DNA of 64,000 nt from positions 4,193,501-4,257,500 of the forward strand of contig NZ_PJMS01000001.1 of the NCBI RefSeq assembly GCF_002846555.1. The letters run 5' to 3'. Made by a program: the position numbers and the translations under genes. Shown here one piece after another: positions 26,518 through 36,732 of this stretch. Source of the DNA: Aquimarina sp. MAR_2010_214 (GTDB lineage: Bacteria; Bacteroidota; Bacteroidia; Flavobacteriales; Flavobacteriaceae). The notes below the pieces were generated by a model that saw only the letters and a list, made by a program, of their open reading frames with translations, was not told the DNA's origin and ran no database searches. How positions within the stretch are numbered: position 1 is the stretch's first letter; every line of letters begins with the position of its first letter.

Positions 26518-28944
26518 ATGAAGATTTCATATAACTGGCTGAAGCAATTTATTAATATTGATTGGGATGCAGAAAAAACCGGAGAACTCCTTACCGACCT
26601 GGGATTAGAAGTAGAAGGAATAGAATCCTATCAAAGTGTAAAAGGAGGACTAGAAGGTGTAATAGTAGGGCAAGTTCTTAATTGCGAAAAACATCCAAAT
26701 GCAGATAAGCTTAAAATCACCAAAGTGGATTTAGGAAGAGGTGAACCAGTTCAGATTGTTTGTGGCGCTCCTAATGTTGCTGCAGGACAAAAAGTTCCTG
26801 TTGCAACTATTGGCACAAAACTTTATAATGATAAAGGTGAAGAATGGGTCATAAAAAAAGGAAAAATAAGAGGAGAAGAAAGTCATGGTATGATCTGTGC
26901 CGAGGATGAATTAGGCTTAGGGAAAAGTCATGATGGAATTATGGTTTTAAGTACAGACATCACTGTGGGAACTAAAGCTGCAGACATATTTGATATTGAA
27001 AATGATTCTGTATTCGAAATTGGATTAACTCCTAATCGTGCGGATGCAATGAGTCATTGGGGTACTGCACGTGATCTTAAAGCTGGATTATTACAAAAGG
27101 ATCTTAATTTAGAACTTATCACTCCATCTGTAAGCAATTTTAGAGTAGAAAACAGGTTAAATAAAATTGACATCGAAGTCAAAAATACTGAACTCGCACC
27201 TAGATATTGTGGTGTAACAATTTCTGATATTAAAGTAAGTGAGTCTCCTGCATGGTTACAACATAGATTGAAAGCGATAGGAATTGCTCCAAAAAATAAT
27301 GTCGTAGATGTTACTAATTATGTTTTGCACGAGTTAGGACAACCCTTACATGCATTTGATGCACATTATATAGAGGGGAATAAAATCGAAGTAAAAACTG
27401 TTGATGCCGGTACCAAGTTTACAACTCTGGATGAAGTAGAAAGAGAATTGCACCAGGAAGATCTTATGATTTGTGATGCTGTAAAACCTCTTTGCATTGC
27501 TGGTGTATTTGGTGGAACAAATTCTGGTGTTACAGAAAGAACAACCTCCATTTTCTTAGAAAGTGCTTATTTTAATCCAATTAGTATTCGTAAAACAGCA
27601 AAACGACATGGATTAAATACCGATGCCTCTTTTAGGTTTGAAAGAGGTATTGATCCAAATATTACCGAATATGCGCTGAAAAGAGCCGCCCTATTAATAC
27701 AAGAACTTGCAGGGGGAAATATTTCTAGCGAAATTATGGATCTATATCCTAAAAAGATTGAAGATTTTCAGGTGATTTTATCTTTTGAAAATACGACAAA
27801 ATTAATTGGTGAAGAAGTGCCTCGAGAAACGATTAAAAGAATTCTCACTTCATTAGATATTAAAATCAACAGTGTAACTGAAACAGGAATAGGTCTTACC
27901 ATTCCTGCTTATAGAAATGATGTACAAAGAGAAGTTGATGTAATAGAAGAAATTCTTAGAGTATATGGGTATAATACTATTGGTTTTACTCAAAAATTAA
28001 ATGCTTCTATATCAAATATTGATAAGTTCTCTGATCATAATGTACAAAATACCATATCAAACCAACTCGTTGGTCAAGGGTTTAGTGAGATGTTAGCTAA
28101 CTCTCTTACTTCTCCAGACTATATCGCCTTGAGTGAGCAACTTAAAAATGAAAATAATGTAGAAATGCTAAATCCACTTAGTAATGATTTGGCAGTAATG
28201 AGGCAATCTATGTTATTTTCGGGCCTAGAGGCAGTATCGTATAACAGCAATAGAAAACGATCAGATCTTAAATTATTTGAGTTTGGAAAAACGTATCATA
28301 ATTATGAGGATAAAAGAACAGAAAATAAACATCTAAGTATTATTATTTCTGGAGATAGATCCAAAGAAACCTGGACCACGAATTCGCAAACAAGTGATTT
28401 CTTTTACCTAAAAGGAATCATACTCTCTGTTTTAGAGCGTTTGGGAATAACAAGATTGAAAACATCTCCTGTAAAGAATGACGTTTTTGCAGAAGGTCTT
28501 TCTTTGAGTATTGGTAAATCCAGATTAGTAGATTTTGGAATCCTAAAGAAGCCCGTGCTTAAACATTTTTCTATTTCTCAGGAAGTATTGTATGCTGATT
28601 TTAATTGGGATGTTATCTTAGAATATGTAAGACACAATAAAATAAAGTATACAGATATTCCAAAGTTTCCCGAAGTACGTCGTGATTTTGCTTTACTACT
28701 GGACGATTCTATAAAGTTTGAAGAAATTCACACTATTGCCAAGCAAACTGAAAAACAAATTTTAAAAGATGTAAATTTATTTGATGTGTACCAAGGTAAA
28801 AATCTACCAAAAGGGAAAAAATCGTATGCTGTAAGCTTCATTTTGCAAGACGATAATAAAACACTTACCGATAAACAAATCGATAAGATTATGAACAAGT
28901 TACAGTATAATTTTGAAAATAAATTAGGGGCCGAACTTAGATAA
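26518..28944 (+). CDS. pheT: Phenylalanine--tRNA ligase beta subunit
   Basis: 808 aa, normal bacterial length. The order is: an N-terminal tRNA-binding EMAP/OB domain (about 40-150, VIVGQVLNCEKHPNADKLKI), the B3/B4 editing domain, B5 domains (about 405-475), the catalytic-like core, and the C-terminal ferredoxin-fold anticodon-binding domain (KFPEVRRDFALLLDDS onward). It forms the alpha2beta2 enzyme with PheS, which is not in this window. Ends at a perfect bidirectional terminator. Confidence 0.98.
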   Translation: MKISYNWLKQFINIDWDAEKTGELLTDLGLEVEGIESYQSVKGGLEGVIVGQVLNCEKHPNADKLKITKVDLGRGEPVQIVCGAPNVAAGQKVPVATIGTKLYNDKGEEWVIKKGKIRGEESHGMICAEDELGLGKSHDGIMVLSTDITVGTKAADIFDIENDSVFEIGLTPNRADAMSHWGTARDLKAGLLQKDLNLELITPSVSNFRVENRLNKIDIEVKNTELAPRYCGVTISDIKVSESPAWLQHRLKAIGIAPKNNVVDVTNYVLHELGQPLHAFDAHYIEGNKIEVKTVDAGTKFTTLDEVERELHQEDLMICDAVKPLCIAGVFGGTNSGVTERTTSIFLESAYFNPISIRKTAKRHGLNTDASFRFERGIDPNITEYALKRAALLIQELAGGNISSEIMDLYPKKIEDFQVILSFENTTKLIGEEVPRETIKRILTSLDIKINSVTETGIGLTIPAYRNDVQREVDVIEEILRVYGYNTIGFTQKLNASISNIDKFSDHNVQNTISNQLVGQGFSEMLANSLTSPDYIALSEQLKNENNVEMLNPLSNDLAVMRQSMLFSGLEAVSYNSNRKRSDLKLFEFGKTYHNYEDKRTENKHLSIIISGDRSKETWTTNSQTSDFFYLKGIILSVLERLGITRLKTSPVKNDVFAEGLSLSIGKSRLVDFGILKKPVLKHFSISQEVLYADFNWDVILEYVRHNKIKYTDIPKFPEVRRDFALLLDDSIKFEEIHTIAKQTEKQILKDVNLFDVYQGKNLPKGKKSYAVSFILQDDNKTLTDKQIDKIMNKLQYNFENKLGAELR

Positions 28945-28983
28945 ATAACAATATTCAATCTAGGACACTATAAATAAGATCAT

Positions 28984-29015
28984 AAAAAAACCGGAATATA
29001 TATTCCGGTTTTTTT
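28984..29015. terminator. Bidirectional terminator between pheT and the TPR gene
   Basis: The palindrome CCGGAATATATATTCCGG is flanked by seven A on the left and seven T on the right, so it serves both convergent genes. Confidence 0.93.
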
Positions 29016-29039
29016 ATGATCTATTGAAAAGCTCTACTA

Positions 29040-30329
29040 TTAGTTACCTCCTTCTAAAGCTTTAAGTTTATCTTTCATTTCACCAGCTTTAGGATCATCC
29101 AACTGATAAAATATATTCATTAAAGTACGAATAGCTTCTACATTATCAGGATTACTTTTTAGAGCCCCTTCAAGGTAAGGGACAGCTGATTTATATAATT
29201 CTGATCTCTTTTTTGTAAGTTCATCATATCTTTTATTATCTTTTGAAGATGTTCCCAATCCATTCATTTCATCTACAATCTTAGTTTCTCCACTTAAAAT
29301 TATAGAAGCGATATTGATTTGAGCAGCAGTGTAATCAGGCTTTAATTCTAAAGCCTTCTTATAATACCCCATTGCTTGGTCATTATCACCAAGACGAGAT
29401 GCACTAACTCCTAAATTATATAGTAAATCCGGATTTTCAGGATCGTTAGATACGATCTGTTCCATAATTTCTTTATACTTAGCAATATTTCCTAACTTAT
29501 AATATACATCAGCTTCTGCCTGCATTAATGCAGAATCCCCAGGATTTTCTTTTTTAGCATCTTCAATAGCAGCTATTGCCTCTTCATCTTTTCCTTGACT
29601 CATATAAATCAAAGCAATATTTTTAGCAATCTCCCCTTTTTTGGAGTCAGATGTTTTAATTTCTGGTTTAATATATTCTCCAGTTTTTACAGAAATATCT
29701 CTTACTTGCTTTGATTGAAAAGCATCAACTTTACCAGTTTCTTTATTAGTTGCAACAAACTCCTTTTTTATTCCGCTAAAACCAAGGTCTTTTAATTCCT
29801 TATAATATTTTAGAGCAGTATCATAGTCTTTATCATTAACAGCATTACCTGCTGCATAATATAGGTATGTTGTATCAGCTTTATTAGTTGTATACCCTAA
29901 ATACAATTTTTCTGATGCTGCTTTATAGTTTTTTGCATTCTGATCTTTAATTGCATTTTCAATTAAAGACTGACGTAATAATTGTAATTTTTGAGTAGCA
30001 TCTGCAGTATATTTAGATCCTCCTGCTGCTTTTTCAATTTCTATTGTTTTATTATAAGCATTTGCTGCACTTTCGATTTTATCTATAGATTCACCTGCAG
30101 TAGAAGCTACAACCTGACCTTTAAAAAAATAATACTGTGCTTTCATTTTTTCATCAGCAGCGTCTAACTGTCCTTCTGCAGCTTGTAATGCTTCTGCAGC
30201 CACATCCATATTACCAGATTTTAAGGCTTTGGCAGCAGCTTTTAATGCCGGTTTAGGTGTAATTTTCTTTTGAGCAAATCCAAAAGCACCAATAGCTAGG
30301 AATAGTACTACGATAAATTTAGTCTTCAT
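29040..30329 (-). CDS. Exported tetratricopeptide-repeat protein
   Basis: 429 aa. A signal peptide (ending GAFGFAQ) is followed by TPR units through most of the length. The clearest is LLYNLGVSASRLGDNDQAMG with ALELKPDY (about 290-330); others start at DTTYLYYAAGNAVNDKDYDT and DSALMQAEADVYYKLGNIAK. It is likely a periplasmic scaffold. It lies 28 bp downstream of gyrA on the same strand, an order I recall from other Flavobacteriaceae, so the two are probably co-transcribed. Confidence 0.9.
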   Translation of the reverse strand: MKTKFIVVLFLAIGAFGFAQKKITPKPALKAAAKALKSGNMDVAAEALQAAEGQLDAADEKMKAQYYFFKGQVVASTAGESIDKIESAANAYNKTIEIEKAAGGSKYTADATQKLQLLRQSLIENAIKDQNAKNYKAASEKLYLGYTTNKADTTYLYYAAGNAVNDKDYDTALKYYKELKDLGFSGIKKEFVATNKETGKVDAFQSKQVRDISVKTGEYIKPEIKTSDSKKGEIAKNIALIYMSQGKDEEAIAAIEDAKKENPGDSALMQAEADVYYKLGNIAKYKEIMEQIVSNDPENPDLLYNLGVSASRLGDNDQAMGYYKKALELKPDYTAAQINIASIILSGETKIVDEMNGLGTSSKDNKRYDELTKKRSELYKSAVPYLEGALKSNPDNVEAIRTLMNIFYQLDDPKAGEMKDKLKALEGGN

Positions 30330-30357
30330 TACTTGAGTTTTTTAAAATGGGATTTAA

Positions 30358-32901
30358 TTATTGTTTTGTTTCACTATCAATATTCGTGCCATCTGAAGCA
30401 TTATCAGTATCAGTCACAGAAGGATCAACACCCTCCATATCTTCGTCCTGATCAATATCATCTTCATCGTGCATAACTTTTGCTACTGCAGCAATAGAGT
30501 CTTTACCTTTTAAATTAATAAGACGCACTCCTTGTGTTGCTCGTCCCATCACACGTAAATCTTCCACTGCTAGTCGAATAGCGATCCCTGATTTATTTAT
30601 AATCATAAGATCATCTAAGTCGGTAACGTTCTTAATTGCCACCAAACTTCCTGTTTTATCCGTTACAGAAATGGTTTTAACTCCTTTACCTCCTCTATTC
30701 GTTATTCTATAATCTTCTAACTTAGAACGTTTTCCATAACCGTTTTCTGAAACTACTAAGATATTACTTTCCATTTCGTTAACAGCTACCATACCTATTA
30801 CTTCATCTTTATCATCTGCAAGCCTGATTCCTCTTACTCCTGAGGCTCCACGTCCCATCGGTCTGGTTTTTTCTTCTTCAAATCGTATTGCTTTACCTGA
30901 TTTTACTGCTAGCATTACCTGGCTTTTACCATCAGTTAACCTAGCTTCGAGAAGCTCGTCATTATCTTTTATAGTAATTGCATTAATACCATTTGTTCTT
31001 GGTCTGGAGTATTGTTCTAACGATGTCTTTTTGACCTGACCTTTTTTCGTTGCCATAATTACATAATGCGAATTGATATACTCTTCATCTTTAAGATCCT
31101 GAGTACAGATAAAGGCTTTCACTTTATCATCACTATGTATATTAATTAGATTCTGAATAGCTCTTCCTTTAGAAGTTTTACTTCCTTCTGGAATCTCATA
31201 TACTCTCATCCAGAAACATTTTCCTTTCTGAGTAAAGAACAACATGTACTGATGATTGGTTCCTACAAATAAATGTTCAAGAAAATCTTCATTACGCGTT
31301 GTGCTTCCTTTTTGTCCAACTCCTCCTCTATTTTGTTTCTTATATTCATTAAGAGAAGTTCTTTTAATATATCCTGCATGCGAAATTGTAATAACAACTT
31401 TTTCATCAGGAATCATATCCTCGATACTCAAATCTCCTCCTGCATATTCTATTTGAGAACGACGCTCATCACCATATTTTTCCTTTACTTCTGCTAGCTC
31501 GTCCTTAATAATTTGCATTCTACGCTCCTTCTTTTCCAAAATATCCTTAAGGTCATCGATAGTCTTCATCAACTCATCATACTCCGCACGTAGTTTATCT
31601 TGCTCAAGACCGGTTAATTGACGCAAACGCATCTCTACGATTGCTTTGGCCTGTATTTCAGAAAGTTTGAAGCGCTTTATTAATTTTTCGCGTGCCTCAT
31701 CTGCATTTGCGGAAGAACGAATTAAAGCAATCACTTCATCAATATTATCAGAAGCTATGATTAAACCTTCAAGTATATGAGCTCTTTCTTCTGCTTTTTT
31801 CAATTCATATTTTGTACGACGAACAACTACTTCATGTCTGTGTTCAACAAAATAATGAATCATTTCTTTTACATTCAACAACTGTGGTCTTCCGTTAACC
31901 AGTGCAATATTATTTACACTAAACGAAGATTGTAAGGCTGTATATTTATATAAAAGATTTAGTACTATATTAGGTATTGCATCACGTTTAAGAACATATA
32001 CGATACGCATACCGTTTCTATCAGACTCATCACGTATTGTAGAAATCCCTTCAATCTTCTTATCATTAACAAGGTCAGCAGTTTTTTTAATCATATCTGC
32101 CTTATTCACTTGATAAGGGATCTCGGTAACAATTATACTTTCTCTACCGTTTACTTCTTCAAAACTTGCTTTAGCTCGTATAACGACTCTTCCTCTACCA
32201 GTTTTAAAAGCCTCCCTAACACCATCATAACCATAGATTGTTCCTCCTGTAGGAAAATCCGGGGCTTTAATATACTGTATTAATTCATCAATTTCGATAT
32301 CGTTATTCTCAATATACGCAACTGTACCATCAACAACCTCACTTAAATTATGAGGGGGCATATTTGTTGCCATACCTACTGCAATTCCTGAAGCTCCATT
32401 TATTAATAATCCTGGGACTCTCGTTGGTAGAACTGTTGGTTCTTGTAACGTGTCATCAAAATTAAATGTATGATCTACAGTATCTTTTTCGATATCTGCC
32501 AACATGTCTTCAGATATCTTACGCATTCTTGCTTCTGTATAACGCATAGCCGCAGGACTATCTCCATCAACAGAACCAAAGTTACCCTGACCATCAACTA
32601 GCATATACCTCAAACTCCATTCCTGCGCCATACGAACCATCGTATCATATACAGACGTATCCCCATGTGGGTGATATTTACCAAGAACCTCACCTACAAT
32701 TCTTGCAGATTTCTTGTGGGCACTACTTGCTTTAACACCCAGTTCATACATACCGTATAAAACACGTCTATGTACGGGCTTAAGGCCATCCCTAACATCA
32801 GGAAGTGCACGAGATACTATAACAGACATTGAATAATCAATGTAAGCAGATTTCATCTCATCTTCTATATTGATAGGTATTAGCTTTTCTCCATCAGCCA
32901 T
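30358..32901 (-). CDS. gyrA: DNA gyrase subunit A
   Basis: 847 aa. It cuts and rejoins DNA in the GyrA2GyrB2 complex to introduce negative supercoils. The N-terminal breakage-reunion domain has [17 protein letters not shown] and the catalytic tyrosine in RYTEARM near 121. In the quinolone-resistance region the order is [10 protein letters not shown], so the residue equivalent to E. coli Ser83 is Thr and Asp87 is kept. The C-terminal beta-pinwheel contains the GyrA box-like [11 protein letters not shown] very acidic tail ends the protein. Divergent from clpC. Confidence 0.98.
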   Translation of the reverse strand: MADGEKLIPINIEDEMKSAYIDYSMSVIVSRALPDVRDGLKPVHRRVLYGMYELGVKASSAHKKSARIVGEVLGKYHPHGDTSVYDTMVRMAQEWSLRYMLVDGQGNFGSVDGDSPAAMRYTEARMRKISEDMLADIEKDTVDHTFNFDDTLQEPTVLPTRVPGLLINGASGIAVGMATNMPPHNLSEVVDGTVAYIENNDIEIDELIQYIKAPDFPTGGTIYGYDGVREAFKTGRGRVVIRAKASFEEVNGRESIIVTEIPYQVNKADMIKKTADLVNDKKIEGISTIRDESDRNGMRIVYVLKRDAIPNIVLNLLYKYTALQSSFSVNNIALVNGRPQLLNVKEMIHYFVEHRHEVVVRRTKYELKKAEERAHILEGLIIASDNIDEVIALIRSSANADEAREKLIKRFKLSEIQAKAIVEMRLRQLTGLEQDKLRAEYDELMKTIDDLKDILEKKERRMQIIKDELAEVKEKYGDERRSQIEYAGGDLSIEDMIPDEKVVITISHAGYIKRTSLNEYKKQNRGGVGQKGSTTRNEDFLEHLFVGTNHQYMLFFTQKGKCFWMRVYEIPEGSKTSKGRAIQNLINIHSDDKVKAFICTQDLKDEEYINSHYVIMATKKGQVKKTSLEQYSRPRTNGINAITIKDNDELLEARLTDGKSQVMLAVKSGKAIRFEEEKTRPMGRGASGVRGIRLADDKDEVIGMVAVNEMESNILVVSENGYGKRSKLEDYRITNRGGKGVKTISVTDKTGSLVAIKNVTDLDDLMIINKSGIAIRLAVEDLRVMGRATQGVRLINLKGKDSIAAVAKVMHDEDDIDQDEDMEGVDPSVTDTDNASDGTNIDSETKQ

Positions 32902-33264
32902 AAAAAATTATTTTATTCTAAAATTGATTAATTAAACGCGCTAATTTAAGTAAATTAAGACAGCTTTAACAGCCAATTACCTATCTAATATACGTAATTT
33001 ATTAACAATAGTAAGGATATAGATGGTTAATAAGTCTGCGATCATAGGTTTTGATTATTAAAGCATTTTTTGTCTATTTACCATTAAAAGCAAAAAAGCC
33101 TTAAAACACACTATCTCAGAGCTAGTGTTTTTTAAAGCCTGAAATTGCATGACAAAATATCCTATTATCATTATATATATGTTAATGATCGATTAAAAGG
33201 AATAGTTTTTGTCAATATAATTCTAAAAATTACTATTTTAGTTATAAAGAAAGAGAATAATTTT
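32902..33264. other. 363-bp gyrA-clpC divergent intergenic region with a hairpin
   Basis: It holds the promoters of both genes. At 33102-33132 an imperfect hairpin (arms CACTA / TAGTG, extended by AAAA / TTTT) ends in a T-run on the plus strand. It looks like a terminator, yet no gene lies upstream on that strand, so it may be a clpC leader element. No conserved heat-shock operator was recognised. Confidence 0.4.
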
Positions 33265-35823
33265 ATGGATGATAATTTTTCGCCCAGAGTTAAGGATGTT
33301 ATTGCATACAGTAAAGAAGAAGCTCTTAGATTAGGGCACGACTTTATTGGCACCGAACACCTTATGCTAGGGTTGTTACGTGACGGAAGTGGTAAAGCTA
33401 TTAATATTCTGGATGCATTAGATATCGATTTAACCAATTTAAGAAGAAAGGTTGAAATCCTTAGTCCGGCAAATCCTAATATAGCTGTCGCCTCAAACGA
33501 GAAAAAAAATTTACATTTAACCAGGCAAGCAGAAAGAGCATTAAAAACTACTTTTTTGGAAGCTAAACTATTTCAAAGCTCTTCTATCAATACAGCCCAT
33601 CTCTTGTTATGCATCCTACGAAATGAAAACGACCCAACTACAAAGCTTTTAAATCGTTTAAAAGTAGATTACGATAATGTTAAAGACCAATTTAAGTTTA
33701 TGATTGCTAACGAAGAAGAATATATAGACAACCCAAAAGCAGAATCTTTCTCTGAAGATGATGATGATTTAACAGGAGATTCATCCAAAGAAAATCCTTT
33801 TAACTCTCCTTCTGGAGGAAGTAAAGCTGGAAAAAAATCTAAAACTCCTGTTTTAGACAACTTTGGCCGTGATTTAACAGCAATGGCAGAAGAAGGAAAA
33901 CTCGACCCAGTAGTAGGACGATCTAAGGAAATAGAGCGTGTATCTCAAATATTGAGTAGACGTAAAAAGAACAACCCTCTACTTATAGGAGAGCCTGGAG
34001 TTGGTAAATCTGCCATTGCAGAAGGACTTGCTCTAAGAATTGTTCAACGAAAAGTTTCTAGAATCCTATTTGACAAAAGAGTGGTCACTCTAGACCTGGC
34101 AAGCTTAGTTGCAGGAACCAAATATCGTGGACAATTCGAAGAACGAATGAAAGCAGTAATGAATGAACTAGAAAAGAACGATGATATTATTCTTTTCATA
34201 GATGAAATTCACACAATTGTTGGTGCTGGTGGTGCTACAGGAAGCTTAGATGCTTCAAATATGTTTAAACCAGCTTTAGCAAGAGGGGAAATCCAATGTA
34301 TTGGAGCTACAACTTTAGATGAATATCGTCAATATATAGAAAAAGATGGTGCTTTAGAAAGACGTTTTCAGAAAGTAATTGTAGAACCTACAAATATTGA
34401 GGAAACTATAGAAATTCTTAATAATATTAAAGAAAAATATGAAGAACATCATAATGTTAGTTATACTAAAGAAGCTATCGAAGCTTGCGTAAAACTAACC
34501 AACAGATACATGACAGATCGTTTTTTACCAGATAAAGCTATTGATGCCTTAGATGAAGCAGGCTCTAGAGTACACATTACCAATATTGATGTTCCAAAAA
34601 AAGTACTTGATCTTGAGAAAAAACTTGAAGAAGTAAGAGAACTCAAAAATAGTGTAGTCAAGAAACAAAAATACGAAGAAGCTGCTAAGCTTAGAGATGA
34701 TGAAAAGAATCTTGAGAAAGAACTAGGTGTAGCACAAGAACAATGGGAAAAAGAATCTAAGTTACATAAAGAAACTGTTGATGAAGAAAATGTAGCAGAT
34801 GTAGTTTCTATGATGACAGGGATTCCTGTCAATCGTATTGCACAAACTGAAAGTAATAAACTAGCAGAATTACCTAATCTAATTATGGGTAAAGTTATTG
34901 GTCAGGATGAAGCAGTAACCAAAGTTGTAAAGGCGATACAACGTAACCGTGCCGGACTTAAGGACCCCAACAAACCTATTGGATCATTTATATTCTTAGG
35001 ACAAACCGGAGTTGGTAAAACACAATTAGCCAAAGTATTAGCTAGAGAGCTTTTTGATAGTGAAGACACTCTTATTCGTATCGACATGAGTGAATATATG
35101 GAGAAATTTGCAGTTTCAAGACTTATTGGAGCTCCTCCCGGATATGTTGGTTATGAAGAAGGCGGGCAGCTTACTGAAAAAGTAAGAAGAAAACCATATG
35201 CTGTTGTCTTACTAGATGAAATTGAAAAAGCACACCCTGATGTCTTCAATATGATGCTTCAAGTACTAGATGATGGATATCTTACTGATAGCCTAGGACG
35301 TAAAATTGATTTTAGAAACGCTATCATTATCATGACCTCTAACATAGGGGCACGTAAACTGAAAGATTTTGGACAAGGAGTTGGTTTCGGAACTTCTGCA
35401 AAAAAAACTCAGGCAGATGATTATGCCAAGGGAGTAATAGAAAATGCATTGAAAAAGGCATTTGCTCCTGAGTTTCTAAACCGAGTAGATGATGTCGTTG
35501 TATTTAACGCATTAGAACGAGAAGATATCCATAAAATCATAGATATTGAACTTGATAAACTATACGGGCGAATTAAAGATCTTGGATATGACCTATCTTT
35601 AAGCGAAAAAGCTAAGGATTACATTACCGAAAAAGGATTTGACAGACAATATGGAGCAAGACCTTTAAAAAGAGCTATCCAAAAATATATAGAAGATGCC
35701 TTAGCAGAAGAGATCATAAATTCTCAACTCAGAGAAGGAGATAGTATATTCATGGATATGGACGATGATTCTGGTGAATTGACAATCACTATTAAAAAAG
35801 CTGAAGAATCTACAGAATCCTAA
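33265..35823 (+). CDS. clpC: ATP-dependent Clp protease ATP-binding subunit ClpC
   Basis: 852 aa from the ATG at 33265 (MDDNFSPRVKDVIAYSKEEA). The longer frame starts at a TTG and adds 40 residues unlike the family, so it was rejected. Two Clp_N repeats are followed by a charged linker and AAA+ domain 1 (Walker A GEPGVGKS near 242). A UVR-like middle segment (KYEEAAKLRDDEKNLE) marks ClpC. AAA+ domain 2 (Walker A GQTGVGKT near 579) and the C-terminal D2-small domain follow. It unfolds substrates for ClpP. Confidence 0.96.
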   Translation: MDDNFSPRVKDVIAYSKEEALRLGHDFIGTEHLMLGLLRDGSGKAINILDALDIDLTNLRRKVEILSPANPNIAVASNEKKNLHLTRQAERALKTTFLEAKLFQSSSINTAHLLLCILRNENDPTTKLLNRLKVDYDNVKDQFKFMIANEEEYIDNPKAESFSEDDDDLTGDSSKENPFNSPSGGSKAGKKSKTPVLDNFGRDLTAMAEEGKLDPVVGRSKEIERVSQILSRRKKNNPLLIGEPGVGKSAIAEGLALRIVQRKVSRILFDKRVVTLDLASLVAGTKYRGQFEERMKAVMNELEKNDDIILFIDEIHTIVGAGGATGSLDASNMFKPALARGEIQCIGATTLDEYRQYIEKDGALERRFQKVIVEPTNIEETIEILNNIKEKYEEHHNVSYTKEAIEACVKLTNRYMTDRFLPDKAIDALDEAGSRVHITNIDVPKKVLDLEKKLEEVRELKNSVVKKQKYEEAAKLRDDEKNLEKELGVAQEQWEKESKLHKETVDEENVADVVSMMTGIPVNRIAQTESNKLAELPNLIMGKVIGQDEAVTKVVKAIQRNRAGLKDPNKPIGSFIFLGQTGVGKTQLAKVLARELFDSEDTLIRIDMSEYMEKFAVSRLIGAPPGYVGYEEGGQLTEKVRRKPYAVVLLDEIEKAHPDVFNMMLQVLDDGYLTDSLGRKIDFRNAIIIMTSNIGARKLKDFGQGVGFGTSAKKTQADDYAKGVIENALKKAFAPEFLNRVDDVVVFNALEREDIHKIIDIELDKLYGRIKDLGYDLSLSEKAKDYITEKGFDRQYGARPLKRAIQKYIEDALAEEIINSQLREGDSIFMDMDDDSGELTITIKKAEESTES

Positions 35824-35845
35824 ATCCTTAAAATAGAACAATTAT

Positions 35846-35881
35846 AAAAAAGACTGTTATTTTAAAATAACAGTCTTTTTT
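35846..35881 (+). terminator. Terminator of clpC
   Basis: A perfect inverted repeat AAAAAAGACTGTTATTTT / AAAATAACAGTCTTTTTT follows the clpC stop by about 22 bp and ends in T. The other bases up to 36103 show no gene or clear element. Confidence 0.93.
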
Positions 35882-36103
35882 ATAATCACTAGACAGAATT
35901 CTTTATTAAAAACATTTTACGTACAACAATACTAATCATACCAACTAATAAGAATCTAATTACCAGAATTATCACAAGACATTTTAAGCCTCTTAACAGC
36001 TCCATGTCTTTTCATATGTTATACTATAACCAAAACAAGAAAAAAGTTCTATTTTCATCGTATTTTTATACTTGAAACGTTTTTAAAACCTGACAAACAT
36101 CCA

Positions 36104-36481
36104 ATGATCACTTCGTATAATTTTTATTTTTGTTATATAGAAATACATGAAGATTATGTAAAGGCAGTAATGAAAGAAGGAATTACGGTCTCACCAGAAC
36201 ACAATGATGTTTTATTACAAATAGTAGAAAAACATTATAAAAACATACCCTTTGTTTATATCACACACCGCATTAATTCTTATGCTGTAGACCCAACCAT
36301 ATATCTAGAAACAGCTAAAATCTCTAATATGGTTGGTTTTGCTGTAGTATCTGAAGATCCTAAACAAAAAATACAAATAAAGCTTGAAAAAACTTTTTTT
36401 AATAAAGAATTTAAACAATTTGACACCCTAGAATTAGCCCTGAAATGGAAAGATGATATGATCAAAAAATATAGAGATTAA
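36104..36481 (+). CDS. Hypothetical protein, possibly SpoIIAA/STAS-like fold
   Basis: 125 aa with no signal peptide. The alternation of strands and helices (YNFYFCYIEIHEDYVKAVMK, then VYITHRINSYAVDPTIYLE, then MVGFAVVSEDPKQKIQIKLE) and the final helix LELALKWKDDMIKKYRD are reminiscent of small STAS/SEC14-like proteins in this family of bacteria. That assignment is tentative. It is a lone gene between the clpC terminator and the convergent rny. Confidence 0.7.
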   Translation: MITSYNFYFCYIEIHEDYVKAVMKEGITVSPEHNDVLLQIVEKHYKNIPFVYITHRINSYAVDPTIYLETAKISNMVGFAVVSEDPKQKIQIKLEKTFFNKEFKQFDTLELALKWKDDMIKKYRD

Positions 36482-36678
36482 TCCTATAACAAATAACATC
36501 TGGAGCAACCGCTATCATCACTAAATATCCAATAGATTTTTTAACTCCATCCGTAAGTAAAGTTTGAGTTATTCAACTTAAGATTTAGCTAAATCAAAAA
36601 ACAGAGTAAGATTTGTTCAATTATCAAATTTTAAATGTATTAACACTCAAATTTTCATAATAAAATTGACAAAACAAC

Positions 36679-36710
36679 AAAGCGATACCACCCTTAGGCA
36701 CTATCGCTTT
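36679..36710 (-). terminator. Probable terminator of rny
   Basis: The stem AAAGCGATA / TATCGCTTT has a 14-base loop, 23 bp past the rny stop. On the minus strand it is followed by TTGTTGTTTTG, a weak U-tract. Confidence 0.65.
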
Positions 36711-36732
36711 ACTGTATAAGATAAATAAAATA

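Noticed and set aside
33145..33264. 40-residue N-terminal extension of ClpC
   Set aside because: It begins at a TTG and is unlike ClpC, while MDDNFSPRVKDVIAYS at 33265 is the normal start.
34461..34832. Serine-rich minus-strand frame inside clpC
   Set aside because: An antisense shadow of a conserved gene; low-complexity Ser/Leu composition is typical of such shadows.
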